Assembly: GCA_014804795.1 (NCBI GenBank)
Contig: JAAUZC010000023.1
Span: 124,001-188,000 of the forward strand
Reading direction: 5' to 3'
Origin: Lachnospiraceae bacterium
GTDB lineage: Bacteria > Bacillota > Clostridia > Lachnospirales > Lachnospiraceae
DNA: 64,000 bases
The first letter of the stretch is position 1. Each line of letters starts with the position of its first letter. A program made the position numbers and the translations under genes. The notes below the pieces were generated by a model. It was not told the DNA's origin. It made no database searches and worked only from the letters and a program-made list of their open reading frames with translations. Shown here piece after piece: positions 35,239 through 44,307 of the stretch.

Positions 35239-35258
35239 GGAGCTGCAAAAGCAGCTCC
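35239..35258 (-). terminator. Terminator downstream of the decayed GNAT gene
   Basis: GGAGCTGC (35239-35246), AAAA, GCAGCTCC (35251-35258): a perfect stem. On the minus strand TGTTTTATTT follows. It ends the VOC/GNAT transcript. The remaining 210 bases up to the lipoprotein gene hold nothing recognised. Confidence 0.85.
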
Positions 35259-35265
35259 ACACTCA

Positions 35266-35669
35266 CTACACTGCAATGCGGCGAGCAATTTCTGGATTAG
35301 ACATATCCCCGTGAACGCCCAGGCAGAAACCAGAAGCGCCATACTGATCCCTTTGCGCTGATACTGCTAATCTGTATATGTTGTCTATCCAACACTTGCA
35401 TACAGGCGTAAGATTTCAGCTTCATATTCAGGAGCATTGGGCCAATGATCAGAATCCGCCCATTGCAAGATAAAGGCACAGGCGATCTCGTCATCAATGG
35501 TTCCAATACAAAAATTCTCCGGCCGAGCGTCAGAGGTAATCAATTCTTCCGGCGTCAGCCATTCATCGGGCCAGACCCGAAATCCCTGCTCACGACCCCA
35601 TGCCGCCACTTCCTTCATAACAGAAATTGCTTTTGATACTTCGTTAAAGTGAATTATAATATCGCTCAT
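35266..35669 (-). pseudogene. Decayed GNAT-like acetyltransferase gene
   Basis: The 94-residue frame 35385-35669 begins like a GNAT acetyltransferase (IDDEIACAFILQWADSDHWPNAPEYEAE) and stops before the acetyl-CoA-binding motif. In a different frame, coding-like sequence resumes and ends with FCLGVHGDMSNPEIARRIAV at a TAG (35266-35268). This fits a frameshift plus an internal deletion, or a fusion of two gene remnants. The start overlaps the VOC gene stop codon by four bases (ATGA). The tail does not match the GNAT C-terminus I know, so its origin is uncertain. Confidence 0.62.
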
Positions 35670-36037
35670 GACCCATTTCCCTTTACAGCGGCAATCATAA
35701 ATCGATAACCGCCGATTCTGACCTCAAATGCCATATCGCCCCACAGTTGAACCGTTAACTTAGTTGGTTTCAGCGCCAGATGGTTTTCATATAGCCGTTG
35801 GATTTGTTCAGCCGGTACGCTCATGTAGATTTCAACCCCACTCCCAATATGTGGGAGTTGATTGTCAGCAACATATCCATCCGTTATGCCTAACAGAACA
35901 GAATTATCACAAAGAGATACTCCCACCAAAGGGTCGCCGCTTTCCGGGGGCTGCGAAAAATCAACATTCCACCCAGCGGCGGCAAATTCCTTTGCTGTCT
36001 CATAGGGATCTATACAAGCAAGAATCGGTCTAATCAT
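35666..36037 (-). CDS. VOC-superfamily (glyoxalase-like) protein
   Basis: A 123-residue protein with the paired beta-alpha-beta-beta-beta pattern of VOC proteins (MIRPILACIDPYETAKEFAAAGWNVDFSQ). Such small members bind metal or drugs, or act as dioxygenases or glyoxalases. I see no obvious complete metal triad, so the activity is unknown. Stop and start codons overlap with the downstream GNAT remnant. GAGGTG precedes the ATG. Confidence 0.72.
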   Translation of the reverse strand: MIRPILACIDPYETAKEFAAAGWNVDFSQPPESGDPLVGVSLCDNSVLLGITDGYVADNQLPHIGSGVEIYMSVPAEQIQRLYENHLALKPTKLTVQLWGDMAFEVRIGGYRFMIAAVKGNGS

Positions 36038-36051
36038 TTCTACACCTCATA

Positions 36052-36543
36052 TTAGTAATAAAAGCCCTCACGCCTAAGCAGCTTAACAAATTCAAAAATC
36101 TGTTTTCCCTCTATGTCAAACGGGAAAATAAACGAAAAGCCTATTTCAGCTTCATCGCAAGCACAGATATTTTCTTTCATTTCCTGTATCATCTGTCCTT
36201 CGTGATAGAAGTCCGCAAGATAATTCTCTACGCCGTAGACCTCAAATTCATATTCAGAAAATTTTTCAAAGGAATATGCCAAAGCTGCATCTCGATTCAG
36301 TTTTGTGGATATTGATATTTTATCGAACTGGATCTCAATATCACAAAAGCCTTTCACACTGATTACCGGGATAGGGTAGGATTCTCTATACCATTCCCCG
36401 GCATCATTTTTATGGAAGTGTCCGCTAAACCAACCGGGTTCAAGTTCAAACACTCTGTGGAACAAGGCGTGGACGATTTCCGCATTTTTCATTTCCAATC
36501 GATAATAGGCAGCATTGATTTTATTTAACAATTCTTTATCCAT
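36052..36543 (-). CDS. Uncharacterised small soluble protein
   Basis: A 163-residue protein with no signal peptide, membrane segment or familiar motif. The sequence has a mixed alpha/beta look (PIPVISVKGFCDIEIQFDKISIS, VYGVENYLADFYHEG) and ends with ELLRREGFYY-like VKLLRREGFYY. Its lower GC and isolated position with the VOC and GNAT remnant suggest a small acquired patch. No function is proposed. Confidence 0.7.
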   Translation of the reverse strand: MDKELLNKINAAYYRLEMKNAEIVHALFHRVFELEPGWFSGHFHKNDAGEWYRESYPIPVISVKGFCDIEIQFDKISISTKLNRDAALAYSFEKFSEYEFEVYGVENYLADFYHEGQMIQEMKENICACDEAEIGFSFIFPFDIEGKQIFEFVKLLRREGFYY

Positions 36544-36670
36544 TCAATCACCATTCTTGTTTTCAAATATAAAAATCCAAGTAATCTTAACACCAGTCTA
36601 TGAACTTTTCCACCACTTTTCATGCCCAAAATAACCAGCGTTAATCGAATAATACATCACTTATTACCCC

Positions 36671-37768
36671 CTACATCTCGTTCATATACAACATCACTTC
36701 CACGAAAAATATATTTTCCTTATACGCAAACTCAATATTCCCGTTCTGTCTCTCCACCATCCGCCTTACATTCTGTAAGCCGATACCATGTTCCCCTCTC
36801 TCTTCTTTTGTTGAGAAAAACACATCCCCCTTTTTCTTCGGCGGATTTTCGCAGCTGTTTGAGACTTGGATCAGAAGCACGCCCCTGTCCGCGCGCATCA
36901 CCAGTTTCAGCCGCTTCTCCATACTTTCCTGAGCCGCCTCAATGGCGTTATCCAGAAGATTTCCCAGAATCACATTAATATCAAAAGATTTCGGCATCAG
37001 CTCGACCGGCACATGGATATCGCTTTCCACTGCCTCCAAAACCTGCTCCGCTTTCTGCAGTTTATAATTTAAAAGACTGTCTATCTCCCTGTTTCCTGTC
37101 CGCACATATTCCGCGGGGTTTTGCAGTTCTTCCTCCATGTCTTCCAGATAATGCAGCGCATCTTCATAATTCTCCTGCTGCAGTTCCGCACTCAAATGCA
37201 GTATATGATTTTTCATATCGTGGCGCAGCGCCCGAATCCTGCTTTGGGATTCTCCGATCACCTCCAGCTGGTTTCTGTAGTAATCTGTCTGCTGCCTGTA
37301 AATATCCCTCTGCCGGACATGTGTGTAATTCTGCACCACCACATGATACAGATAAAACACACTCAGATTTGCCGCAAGAATACAGACACAGCAAAGAGCC
37401 GAAAGAACATACGGTTTTAAATCTCCCAGAAACAGGCAGACAAACGCCGCCATACTTGTCACCGGCGTAACAAGCAGCAATGCCGTTCTTTTTCCATCCG
37501 GTTTTTCCATTTCTTCATCCGGTATCCCGGCTTTTAAAATCAAAACATAGCAGATCAAAAACAACAGCACCCCGGCCGCCATTTCCATTATATAAAATAT
37601 ACGCCCTTCCCAGAAATACGGTATCAGATAACAGGCCGCCTCCACACTGCAAAGCGCAGCAGCAGCCCAAAGTTTTCCACCACTGAAATGCTCCATCAGC
37701 TTTTTTAAAAGCACGATATTTAAGACAACCACTACCGCGATCATGATCCATACATATAGGAGGATCAT
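36671..37768 (-). CDS. Sensor histidine kinase, GHKL (AgrC-like)
   Basis: About 365 residues. Five to six N-terminal membrane helices (for example LLYVWIMIAVVVVLNIVLLKK, GVLLFLICYVLILKA) are followed by a dimerisation helix with the phosphoacceptor motif LRHDMKNHI (His near residue 188). The GHKL ATPase domain has NVILGNLLDNAIEAA and GIGLQNVRRMVE. AgrC-type kinases sense secreted cyclic peptides. The ATG at 37768 has GGGAG eight bases upstream and begins four bases after the response-regulator stop codon. No AgrD or AgrB-like gene is next to it. Confidence 0.9.
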   Translation of the reverse strand: MILLYVWIMIAVVVVLNIVLLKKLMEHFSGGKLWAAAALCSVEAACYLIPYFWEGRIFYIMEMAAGVLLFLICYVLILKAGIPDEEMEKPDGKRTALLLVTPVTSMAAFVCLFLGDLKPYVLSALCCVCILAANLSVFYLYHVVVQNYTHVRQRDIYRQQTDYYRNQLEVIGESQSRIRALRHDMKNHILHLSAELQQENYEDALHYLEDMEEELQNPAEYVRTGNREIDSLLNYKLQKAEQVLEAVESDIHVPVELMPKSFDINVILGNLLDNAIEAAQESMEKRLKLVMRADRGVLLIQVSNSCENPPKKKGDVFFSTKEERGEHGIGLQNVRRMVERQNGNIEFAYKENIFFVEVMLYMNEM

Positions 37769-37772
37769 TATA

Positions 37773-38498
37773 CTATCTCCCAACATGCAGCCTCTCTTTC
37801 TCCAGTTCCGTTATCCTGCCGCGCACGATTTTCCGGTAAGGTTTGCTGATATTTAATAAAGTACCGTCCTGCATTTTCACGTTCTCATATGTATACTCGG
37901 CAACATAATCGCTGTTTATGATATAAGACTGGTGAATCATAAGAAAACCCGCGGGAAGTCTGTCCGCGACATCTTTCAGCTTACCATAAAACCCAACTAT
38001 TCCATCTTTTGTTATGATATTTACCTTTTTGTCATTGCTCATAAAATACAGGATATCCCTGCAGGGAACCTGATAATAAACGCTGCCTTTCTGGTACTCA
38101 AACAATGCCCTACTCTGCATCCTCTGTTTCATGCTCCGCTCCAGCACTTCTTTTACCTGTTCTTTCGATACCGGCTTGATCAAAAAATCCAACGGCTGAA
38201 GGCGGAAAAGCTGCATGGCATATTCCTGTTTTGAAGAGACATAGACTATGTGTGTTGTATAATCATCCCCGTTTCGGATATACTTTCCCACATCAATCCC
38301 GCTCTTTTCATACAGTTCAATATCCAAAAATAATATATCCGGACATGGAAGCTTTTCCAGATCCCGCATAATGCTTTCTCCGGAATACCATACTTCCGTT
38401 TCTATTTTCTGATTTAATTCTTTCGCCGCCGAATATACCGTTTCTTCCAGTCCGGCACAAAACACTTTATCGTCATCGCAGATACCTATCTTGTACAT
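37773..38498 (-). CDS. LytTR-family response regulator (AgrA-like)
   Basis: A 241-residue regulator. The receiver domain has an acidic pocket (CDDD at residues 6-9) and phosphoacceptor Asp in ILFLDIEL. The C-terminal LytTR DNA-binding domain includes PCRDILYFMSNDKKVNIIT and the recognition region LPAGFLMIHQSYIINSDYV. Partner kinase is encoded directly downstream. AgrA homologues bind paired nine-base repeats upstream of targets; none could be picked out in the flanking DNA. Confidence 0.92.
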   Translation of the reverse strand: MYKIGICDDDKVFCAGLEETVYSAAKELNQKIETEVWYSGESIMRDLEKLPCPDILFLDIELYEKSGIDVGKYIRNGDDYTTHIVYVSSKQEYAMQLFRLQPLDFLIKPVSKEQVKEVLERSMKQRMQSRALFEYQKGSVYYQVPCRDILYFMSNDKKVNIITKDGIVGFYGKLKDVADRLPAGFLMIHQSYIINSDYVAEYTYENVKMQDGTLLNISKPYRKIVRGRITELEKERLHVGR

Positions 38499-38710
38499 CT
38501 TTAGATTTTTCGTTCTATTAACCCTGCCTCATTTTCACCTTTATTTTTTAAACTATTTATATCCGTCTCGCGTGTATAATTTAATAATATTGGAAATTGA
38601 TGGGGTTTCTCCTTTCTCCCGCATTCTACCGGATAATTCAATCCTTATCTGATATATTTACTCAGGTGCTGTGAATCCATACCTTTTTCACTACACATTC
38701 TATTCGTTCA

Positions 38711-39238
38711 TTACATATTCATTAACGGCATCATAATTTCCCAATATACTTCCATATCGGATACCTCTAAATTTTCAATCACATCATCTCCGTTTAGAAA
38801 TAATGGAACTTTATATCCTGCACATTCACTGTTCTTCAATTTATATTTATTATTTTGAAAAAACCATTTTTTGAAAAAATCAGATGCAAGGGAATCTTCA
38901 TTGTAGTCTGCAATCTCAACATTATGAAAATCCTCAAAAGAAGCAGGAATATCTAAAACTTCACCTGTTCCCGGTTCAAATAAAAGAACTGTTCCGGTTT
39001 TCTTATTTAATGCAAATATTCTTCCAAGCCAATCATAGCCAAATACTGAAAATCTGCCTTTATACAGCGGAAATGCTTGTTCTGTTATGGCAGTCCATTT
39101 TTCTATATCATCAGTTTTAAACAAACGATACATGCCATTTAGAAAACTCTTTCCATTCAGTACTTCACAAAATTCATTCACACTGCTAATTTTTTCGTTT
39201 TTTTGGCATCCTACAAAATCAAGAAATTTTTCAAACAT
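38711..39238 (-). CDS. Tdi1/DUF1851-like immunity protein
   Basis: About 175 residues matching the DUF1851/Tdi1 immunity pattern: KWTAITEQAFPLYKGRFSVFGYDWLGRIFALN followed by VLLFEPGTGEVLDIPASFEDFHN and a C-terminal FFKKWF region. Tdi1 proteins protect against secreted DNase toxins in Proteobacteria, and Firmicutes homologues accompany polymorphic toxins. No toxin gene or partner is seen nearby, so it is an orphan here. The ATG at 39238 has AGGA eight bases upstream; an earlier ATG overlapping the MFS stop codon is possible. Confidence 0.72.
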   Translation of the reverse strand: MFEKFLDFVGCQKNEKISSVNEFCEVLNGKSFLNGMYRLFKTDDIEKWTAITEQAFPLYKGRFSVFGYDWLGRIFALNKKTGTVLLFEPGTGEVLDIPASFEDFHNVEIADYNEDSLASDFFKKWFFQNNKYKLKNSECAGYKVPLFLNGDDVIENLEVSDMEVYWEIMMPLMNM

Positions 39239-39273
39239 ATTTATTTTCCTATAATTTTCAACTTTATGCACCA

Positions 39274-40446
39274 TTACCCCATTGTCTTTTTTAGCAATCT
39301 CTCATGCATCAAAACCATCAGCGCCAGAATCAGCAGTAAATACACCGGATATAGCGCCACATTTATATGGTTTGCGATCAGCCCAAATACCGGCGGCATC
39401 AGACAGCTGCCCACATAAGCTGCTGCCATCTGTACGCCTATCATCGCCTGAGACTTGTCCGCGCCGAAATGCTCCGGTGTGGAATGAATGATGGACGGAT
39501 AGACCGGGGCGCAGCCCACCCCGACAACGATCAATCCCAAAAGCGCAGTTCCCTGTCCAAACGGCAGAAACAGCAGGACGATCCCAAGCATAATAACTGC
39601 CTGTCCGAGCCGGATCATCTGTTCATCATTCAGTTTCATTGTTAGAAATCCGCTGAGCGCCCGGCCACCCGTAATTCCGATATAAAACATACTTGCAAAA
39701 TTGGCAGCCGTTTCAGAGCCGATTCCCCAATGCAGTACGAGATAACTGCTCGCCCAAAGTCCTGTTGTCTGTTCCAATGCGCAATAACAGAAAAAAGTAA
39801 TGATCACCTCTTTCGCTCCCGGAATCCGGAAAATCTGAGCCAGGGAAAGCGGCTCATTTTGAACTCCCCGGGCATCTTCCGTATTTTCTCCAATCGTACT
39901 TTGTTTTTTCCACAGTGGCAGACTGAACAGTAGGATCGCTGTCAATATAACCTGCAGCATCGCAATGTAGCGATAGCCCATATTCCAGCTTTGACCGCCG
40001 GACAAGGCATATCCCATAATATAAGGCCCCAGTGAAGCTCCCAGACCCCACATGCAATGCAGCCAGCTCATATGTCTGCTGGCATAATGAAGCGCAACAT
40101 AGTTATTGAGAGAAGCATCCACGCAGCCTGCGCCGAGTCCGTAAGGAACGGCCCACAGACAGAGTGCGAAAAAGGAATGGCTTATGGAAAATCCGAACAG
40201 GGATACAGCCGTTAATAAAACGCTGAACGCCGTCACTTTTCCTGTCCCCAGTTTTTTTGTCAGCCGGTCGGTTTGCAGGCTGGAAATAATCGTTCCGGCA
40301 GAAATAATCATCGAAATAGCGCCCGCGTAGGAAACCGGCACTGAAAATTCCTGATACATAACAGGCCACGCCGACCCTAAAAGGGAGTCCGGCAGTCCTA
40401 AGCTGATAAACGCCAGATAAATAATGGCCAATAACAAATGAAACAT
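39274..40446 (-). CDS. MFS transporter
   Basis: A 390-residue MFS transporter with about 12 helices. The loop 2-3 motif reads DRLTKKLGTGKVTAFS, a variant of the MFS A motif. The N-terminus (LAIIYLAFISLGLPDSLLGSAWP) and the internal GYRYIAMLQVILTAILLF resemble sugar or drug exporters of the FHS/FucP-like group. The substrate is not inferable. The plus-strand flavoprotein gene at 40664 is divergent. Confidence 0.87.
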   Translation of the reverse strand: MFHLLLAIIYLAFISLGLPDSLLGSAWPVMYQEFSVPVSYAGAISMIISAGTIISSLQTDRLTKKLGTGKVTAFSVLLTAVSLFGFSISHSFFALCLWAVPYGLGAGCVDASLNNYVALHYASRHMSWLHCMWGLGASLGPYIMGYALSGGQSWNMGYRYIAMLQVILTAILLFSLPLWKKQSTIGENTEDARGVQNEPLSLAQIFRIPGAKEVIITFFCYCALEQTTGLWASSYLVLHWGIGSETAANFASMFYIGITGGRALSGFLTMKLNDEQMIRLGQAVIMLGIVLLFLPFGQGTALLGLIVVGVGCAPVYPSIIHSTPEHFGADKSQAMIGVQMAAAYVGSCLMPPVFGLIANHINVALYPVYLLLILALMVLMHERLLKKTMG

Positions 40447-40663
40447 TTTTTCTTCTCCTCTATAGTTAGATTATTTATTATTATATCGATACTTTCTTCT
40501 TGATGCAATTTAATTCCAGACATTCAAACGTTTTTATAACCGCACGCTGCGAGAGTACAGAAAATCAAAGATATTTCCGACGTAATTTCACCAAACCACT
40601 TCTAATTCCGAATAATGAATGTTATACTTTTAAAAGAAAAATTTGAACGGGAGGTAATTTGAA

Positions 40664-41284
40664 TTGAAAGTATTAATGTTGAACGGCAGTGCAAAGCCAA
40701 ACGGAAACACATATATTGCGTTGTCGGAAATTGGAAAGCAATTGGAAAAAGAAGGCATTTCTTATGAAATCTTTCAGTTGGGCGGAAATGCTGTCAGGGA
40801 CTGCATCGGCTGCGGACAGTGCAGCGAAAAAGGCTGTATCTTTACAGATGACAACGTAAATGAATTCCTTGCAAAAGCAAAAGAAGCTGACGGCTTCGTC
40901 TTTGGCACACCGGTATACTATGCCCATCCCAGCGGCAGGATTCTCTCTTTTCTGGACAGGGCATTCTACAGCAACAGTCAGCCCTTTATGTTTAAGCCGG
41001 CGGCATCCGTTGCCGTGGCACGAAGGGGCGGCTCTTCCGCATCTTTCGATGTGCTGAATAAATATTTCGGTATTTCACAGATGCCGGTAGCCGGCTCCAC
41101 CTACTGGAACTCCGTTCACGGATGTGTCCCGGGAGAAGCGGATCAGGACGCGGAAGGCCTGCAGACTATGCGCAATCTCGCACGAAATCTTGCATGGATG
41201 CTCAAATGTTTTGAGGCCGGCAAAGAAAAGGGAATTTCCCTGCCGGAGACAGAACGAACATATCGAACAAATTTTATCCGATAA
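40664..41284 (+). CDS. Iron-sulfur flavoprotein / NADPH-dependent FMN reductase family
   Basis: A 206-residue flavodoxin-fold protein starting KVLMLNGSAKPNGNTYIAL. The Cys motif CIGCGQCSEKGC is the compact cluster-binding pattern of iron-sulfur flavoproteins. The FMN-binding region includes GTPVYYAHPSGRILSFLDR and RRGGSSASFDVLNKYF. It probably transfers electrons from ferredoxin or NADPH to an unidentified acceptor. The start is TTG, supported by GGGAGGT eight bases upstream. It is a relative of the gene at 13398. Confidence 0.9.
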   Translation: MKVLMLNGSAKPNGNTYIALSEIGKQLEKEGISYEIFQLGGNAVRDCIGCGQCSEKGCIFTDDNVNEFLAKAKEADGFVFGTPVYYAHPSGRILSFLDRAFYSNSQPFMFKPAASVAVARRGGSSASFDVLNKYFGISQMPVAGSTYWNSVHGCVPGEADQDAEGLQTMRNLARNLAWMLKCFEAGKEKGISLPETERTYRTNFIR

Positions 41285-41296
41285 ACTCAATCTCAC

Positions 41297-41323
41297 CGGC
41301 CGACAATGATATTTTGTCGGCCG
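41297..41323 (+). terminator. Hairpin after the flavoprotein gene
   Basis: CGGCCGACAA and TTGTCGGCCG form a perfect ten-base stem beginning 12 bases past the stop codon. No T run follows, so it may be a weak terminator or a message-stabilising hairpin. Confidence 0.5.
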
Positions 41324-41491
41324 AATCACAAAATTCTACAACCATTTCGACGCCATTTTCACTGCCCCGATAAGTTTATTTTCAAGATAGACATATATTC
41401 ATCAAATCTTAATGAACGCTTAATAGAAGTATAACTTGAGGGTATGCTAAAATACAGAAGTAATTATAAATTGACATACAGGAGAGAAAAA

Positions 41492-42142
41492 ATGGTTCGT
41501 TTAGTAAGTTTAGGAATTGATGTTGTTTCATCGATAATTTTTGTAATTCCCGCTGTTTTTATCATACAATATGCAGTATTAAAACAACGCTGTTTTTCCA
41601 AAACTGCAGCCGTTATGATCTTTGCATTTTATCTTATCGGTGTTTTTTCGGTAGTAGGCATTCCTTCTATATTCTCGTGGAATGTGTACCCCCGTTTTAA
41701 TTTGATACCACTCATAGATATTGTCAACAGCCCCCTTGACTATCTCCGAAATACTATATTAAACATCCTTCTTTTTATTCCGCTTGGGTTTTTGCTGCCG
41801 GCAATCTGGAAAAAATATCGTTCTCTGAAAATTGCCGCATTGGCAGGGCTGTCATTATCACTTTTTATTGAGATATTACAGATATTTACCTTTCGCCTGA
41901 CAGATGTGGATGATCTGATCACTAATACGGCCGGATGTGTCGCCGGATATTACATCGGCAAATGGGTTTCTTTTAAACTGCCATGGAAACTATCACAGGA
42001 AGATAAAAATCATTACAGCAAATATGAACCTGCTATCATCTTCGCAACTGTTTTTCTGATCGGCTTTTGCCTGAAGCCTGTGGTATCGAATTATCTGTGG
42101 AAAAAAATCCTCTCCTCTTCGCTGTGGAATATTATAAAATAG
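41492..42142 (+). CDS. VanZ-family membrane protein
   Basis: About 216 residues with an N-terminal membrane helix and about four more; the VanZ signature is in FNLIPLIDIVNSPLDYLRNTILNILLFIPLGFLLP and the following SLSLFIEILQIFTFR...DVDDLITNTAGCVAGYYIG. VanZ proteins change teicoplanin susceptibility in some enterococci, and many are of unknown function. The ATG at 41492 has AGGAG seven bases upstream; the frame from 41444 lacks a site. It is convergent with the DUF4143 gene. Confidence 0.86.
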   Translation: MVRLVSLGIDVVSSIIFVIPAVFIIQYAVLKQRCFSKTAAVMIFAFYLIGVFSVVGIPSIFSWNVYPRFNLIPLIDIVNSPLDYLRNTILNILLFIPLGFLLPAIWKKYRSLKIAALAGLSLSLFIEILQIFTFRLTDVDDLITNTAGCVAGYYIGKWVSFKLPWKLSQEDKNHYSKYEPAIIFATVFLIGFCLKPVVSNYLWKKILSSSLWNIIK

Positions 42143-42166
42143 TCAGTTCCCTAATGCACTACCGCC

Positions 42167-43489
42167 TCACTCCTTTAACAGAAAGTCTGTCAGCTTAACA
42201 ATTTTTATACCATCCTGTGTTACAGGGTTATTGCATTCTCCCGCAAGAACTATTTTCTCATAATTGTCCCGGATTTTCCGAAGAGGCGTCAGCTCTCTTT
42301 CTCTGGTTGATGGATCATTCATGGACTCTGTCACCTGAAAATATATCTTTTCCCTGGCATTGGAAGCTATAAAATCTACTTCTTTTTCATCTATTTTACC
42401 AATTGCTACATCATACCCTCTTCTGAGCAATTCAAAATAGACAATGTTTTCGATACAATGTCCGGTATCCATATCCCGAAATCCTAACAGATAGTTTCGC
42501 AGTCCGATATCCACAATATAATATTTTCCTAGTGTTCTCAGGTATTCTTTTCCCTTAATATCAAAACGTTTGATTTCATAAAAAATATAGGATTCCAATA
42601 AAGCTCCGACATATGCCTGTATTGTCTGAACTGCCGGCTTGCCATTTCTCTTGTCTGCATCAATCAGCTTCTCATTCACCAACGTATTTCCTATCGATGT
42701 GATGGATGTGTTATTTCCGATATTATCTGCAAGGAACATAACAATCTTTCGTAAAAGCTCCGCATCTGTTATCTGTCTTTGGCCACGACGTTTTTCCCGT
42801 TCCAGTATATCCCGCACCACTACAGTGGAGTAAATACCGTCTAACAATGCAAAAACCTTATCCGTATCAAGACCTATATCTGCAATGCCCGGCATGCCGC
42901 CAACTTTCATATAGGCTTCGAAGAGCTCTCTCGGATCGTAGCTCTCACCCTCTGCATCATAAATACGCTTATGAAGTTCTCCATCAAGTCCTTGCTTTTC
43001 CTTTACCTCATACTCATAAAAATCGAGAAATTCCTTAAATGATAAAGGCAGCATTTTTATCTCAACACAGCGCCCCGCCAGATAAGTAGCATATTCCGAA
43101 GAAAGCAGATATGCATTAGAGCCTGTTACATAAATATCGCAGTCAAAATCCACCCTAAATGAATTAACGGCATCCTGCCAGTCCGATATACGCTGAATTT
43201 CATCAAAAAACAAATATGTTCTCTTTTCGCCGGGCATCCGCTTTTTTACATACCGGTATATATCGGCCGCCGTCATCTTCTGAAATTCCATGGATTCAAA
43301 ATTCATTTGAACAATCTGTTCCGGCTGCACACCATTTTCCCTCAAATGCTGAACCATCAATTTCATCAAACTTGACTTCCCACATCGACGAATTCCGGTA
43401 ACAACCTTTATCAATTCCGTATCCTGAAAAGCTATTAGTTTTTTTAAATATAAATCTCGTTTTTTAAGCTGCATTTCTTTTTTCAACAT
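42167..43489 (-). CDS. AAA-type ATPase with DUF4143 C-terminus (copy 3)
   Basis: A 440-residue ATPase with Walker A GIRRCGKSS, Walker B TYLFFDEIQRISDW, sensor YVTGSNAYLLSSEYATYLAGR and C-terminal EKEVDFIASNAREKIYFQVTES. It is closer in layout to copy 2 (the GSNxxxLSSExxTYLxGR stretch) than to copy 1. GGAGG lies seven bases upstream of the ATG. The promoter region contains an 11-base inverted repeat. The function is unknown. Cell-wide, such genes are often present in many copies in gut Clostridia. Confidence 0.87.
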   Translation of the reverse strand: MLKKEMQLKKRDLYLKKLIAFQDTELIKVVTGIRRCGKSSLMKLMVQHLRENGVQPEQIVQMNFESMEFQKMTAADIYRYVKKRMPGEKRTYLFFDEIQRISDWQDAVNSFRVDFDCDIYVTGSNAYLLSSEYATYLAGRCVEIKMLPLSFKEFLDFYEYEVKEKQGLDGELHKRIYDAEGESYDPRELFEAYMKVGGMPGIADIGLDTDKVFALLDGIYSTVVVRDILEREKRRGQRQITDAELLRKIVMFLADNIGNNTSITSIGNTLVNEKLIDADKRNGKPAVQTIQAYVGALLESYIFYEIKRFDIKGKEYLRTLGKYYIVDIGLRNYLLGFRDMDTGHCIENIVYFELLRRGYDVAIGKIDEKEVDFIASNAREKIYFQVTESMNDPSTRERELTPLRKIRDNYEKIVLAGECNNPVTQDGIKIVKLTDFLLKE

Positions 43490-43513
43490 AACCCCGCCTC
43501 CCTTGTTAAGCGT

Positions 43514-43546
43514 AACACAAACTTTTTATTTTTTCAAGTTTGTGTT
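43514..43546. repeat. Inverted repeat upstream of DUF4143 copy 3
   Basis: AACACAAACTT (43514-43524) and AAGTTTGTGTT (43536-43546) form a perfect inverted repeat with an 11-base AT-rich spacer, 25 bases upstream of the start codon. Position suggests an operator. It lies too close to the start codon to be a terminator for the gene. Confidence 0.6.
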
Positions 43547-43696
43547 GTCTATATTCAAAAACTTTTTCACTTAACTTTTTATAGCATATTTTTCCCTGTC
43601 TGCTCTTTTATTTTTCTATTTTTGATCATTCCTCAAATTCCATACGTTATAATATGTATAATATCCATATTTCACAGAAAGGAGGGCAATGCCGCC

Positions 43697-44239
43697 GTGC
43701 GCGACGTCAAATCTGATAATAAAAACATTGCTATCTCTGATGACGAGTTGATACAACAGGCAAAAGCGGGTGACGAAAACGCCGTTACGCGTTTAATAAA
43801 CCGTTACTACCACCTGATCCTGCGCTATTGCCGGTGGCACTGTCCGAATATGGAAACAGCGGAAGATTTAACGCAGGAAACTTTTATCAGACTGTTCCGC
43901 CGCCTGAACGAATACAAAGACCGGGGAACATTTAAGGCTTATCTGTATACGATAGCAAACCGGCTCTGCATTGATGAAAGCAGAAAAACCGGATTTTTCC
44001 CTTTAGAAAATGATGAAAACCTTATCAGTAAAGATGACCCTTTACATCAGCTGGAGGACCGGGACGAAGTGGCATATCTGTTGAGGTTCCTCTCACCGGA
44101 ACAGAGAGAGGCAATCCTGCTGCGCTATGAAGAAGAGCTGAGTTTTGCGGAAATTGCCAAAGTAACAGGATGCACACTCAGAACCGCGCAAAGCCGGGTC
44201 AGAAACGGGCTGAAGATCATGCGAAGGTTGAAGCAGTAA
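43697..44239 (+). CDS. Sigma-70-family (ECF-like) RNA polymerase sigma factor
   Basis: About 180 residues. Region 2 includes AEDLTQETFIRLFRRL and FKAYLYTIANRLCIDE. Region 4 is LSPEQREAILLRYEEELSFAEIAKVTGCTLRTAQSRVRNGL. There is no region 3, as in ECF factors. The GTG at 43697 follows GGAGGG ten bases upstream; the ATG between them is out of frame. It starts an operon with a membrane protein and an ABC transporter (44308-47265), which it may control. Confidence 0.9.
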   Translation: MRDVKSDNKNIAISDDELIQQAKAGDENAVTRLINRYYHLILRYCRWHCPNMETAEDLTQETFIRLFRRLNEYKDRGTFKAYLYTIANRLCIDESRKTGFFPLENDENLISKDDPLHQLEDRDEVAYLLRFLSPEQREAILLRYEEELSFAEIAKVTGCTLRTAQSRVRNGLKIMRRLKQ

Positions 44240-44307
44240 GAGACCTGAAATGCTGCCGGCTGTCCGGCTCTCAGATTCCGCATTTATATATCAGAAGGAG
44301 GAATAAT

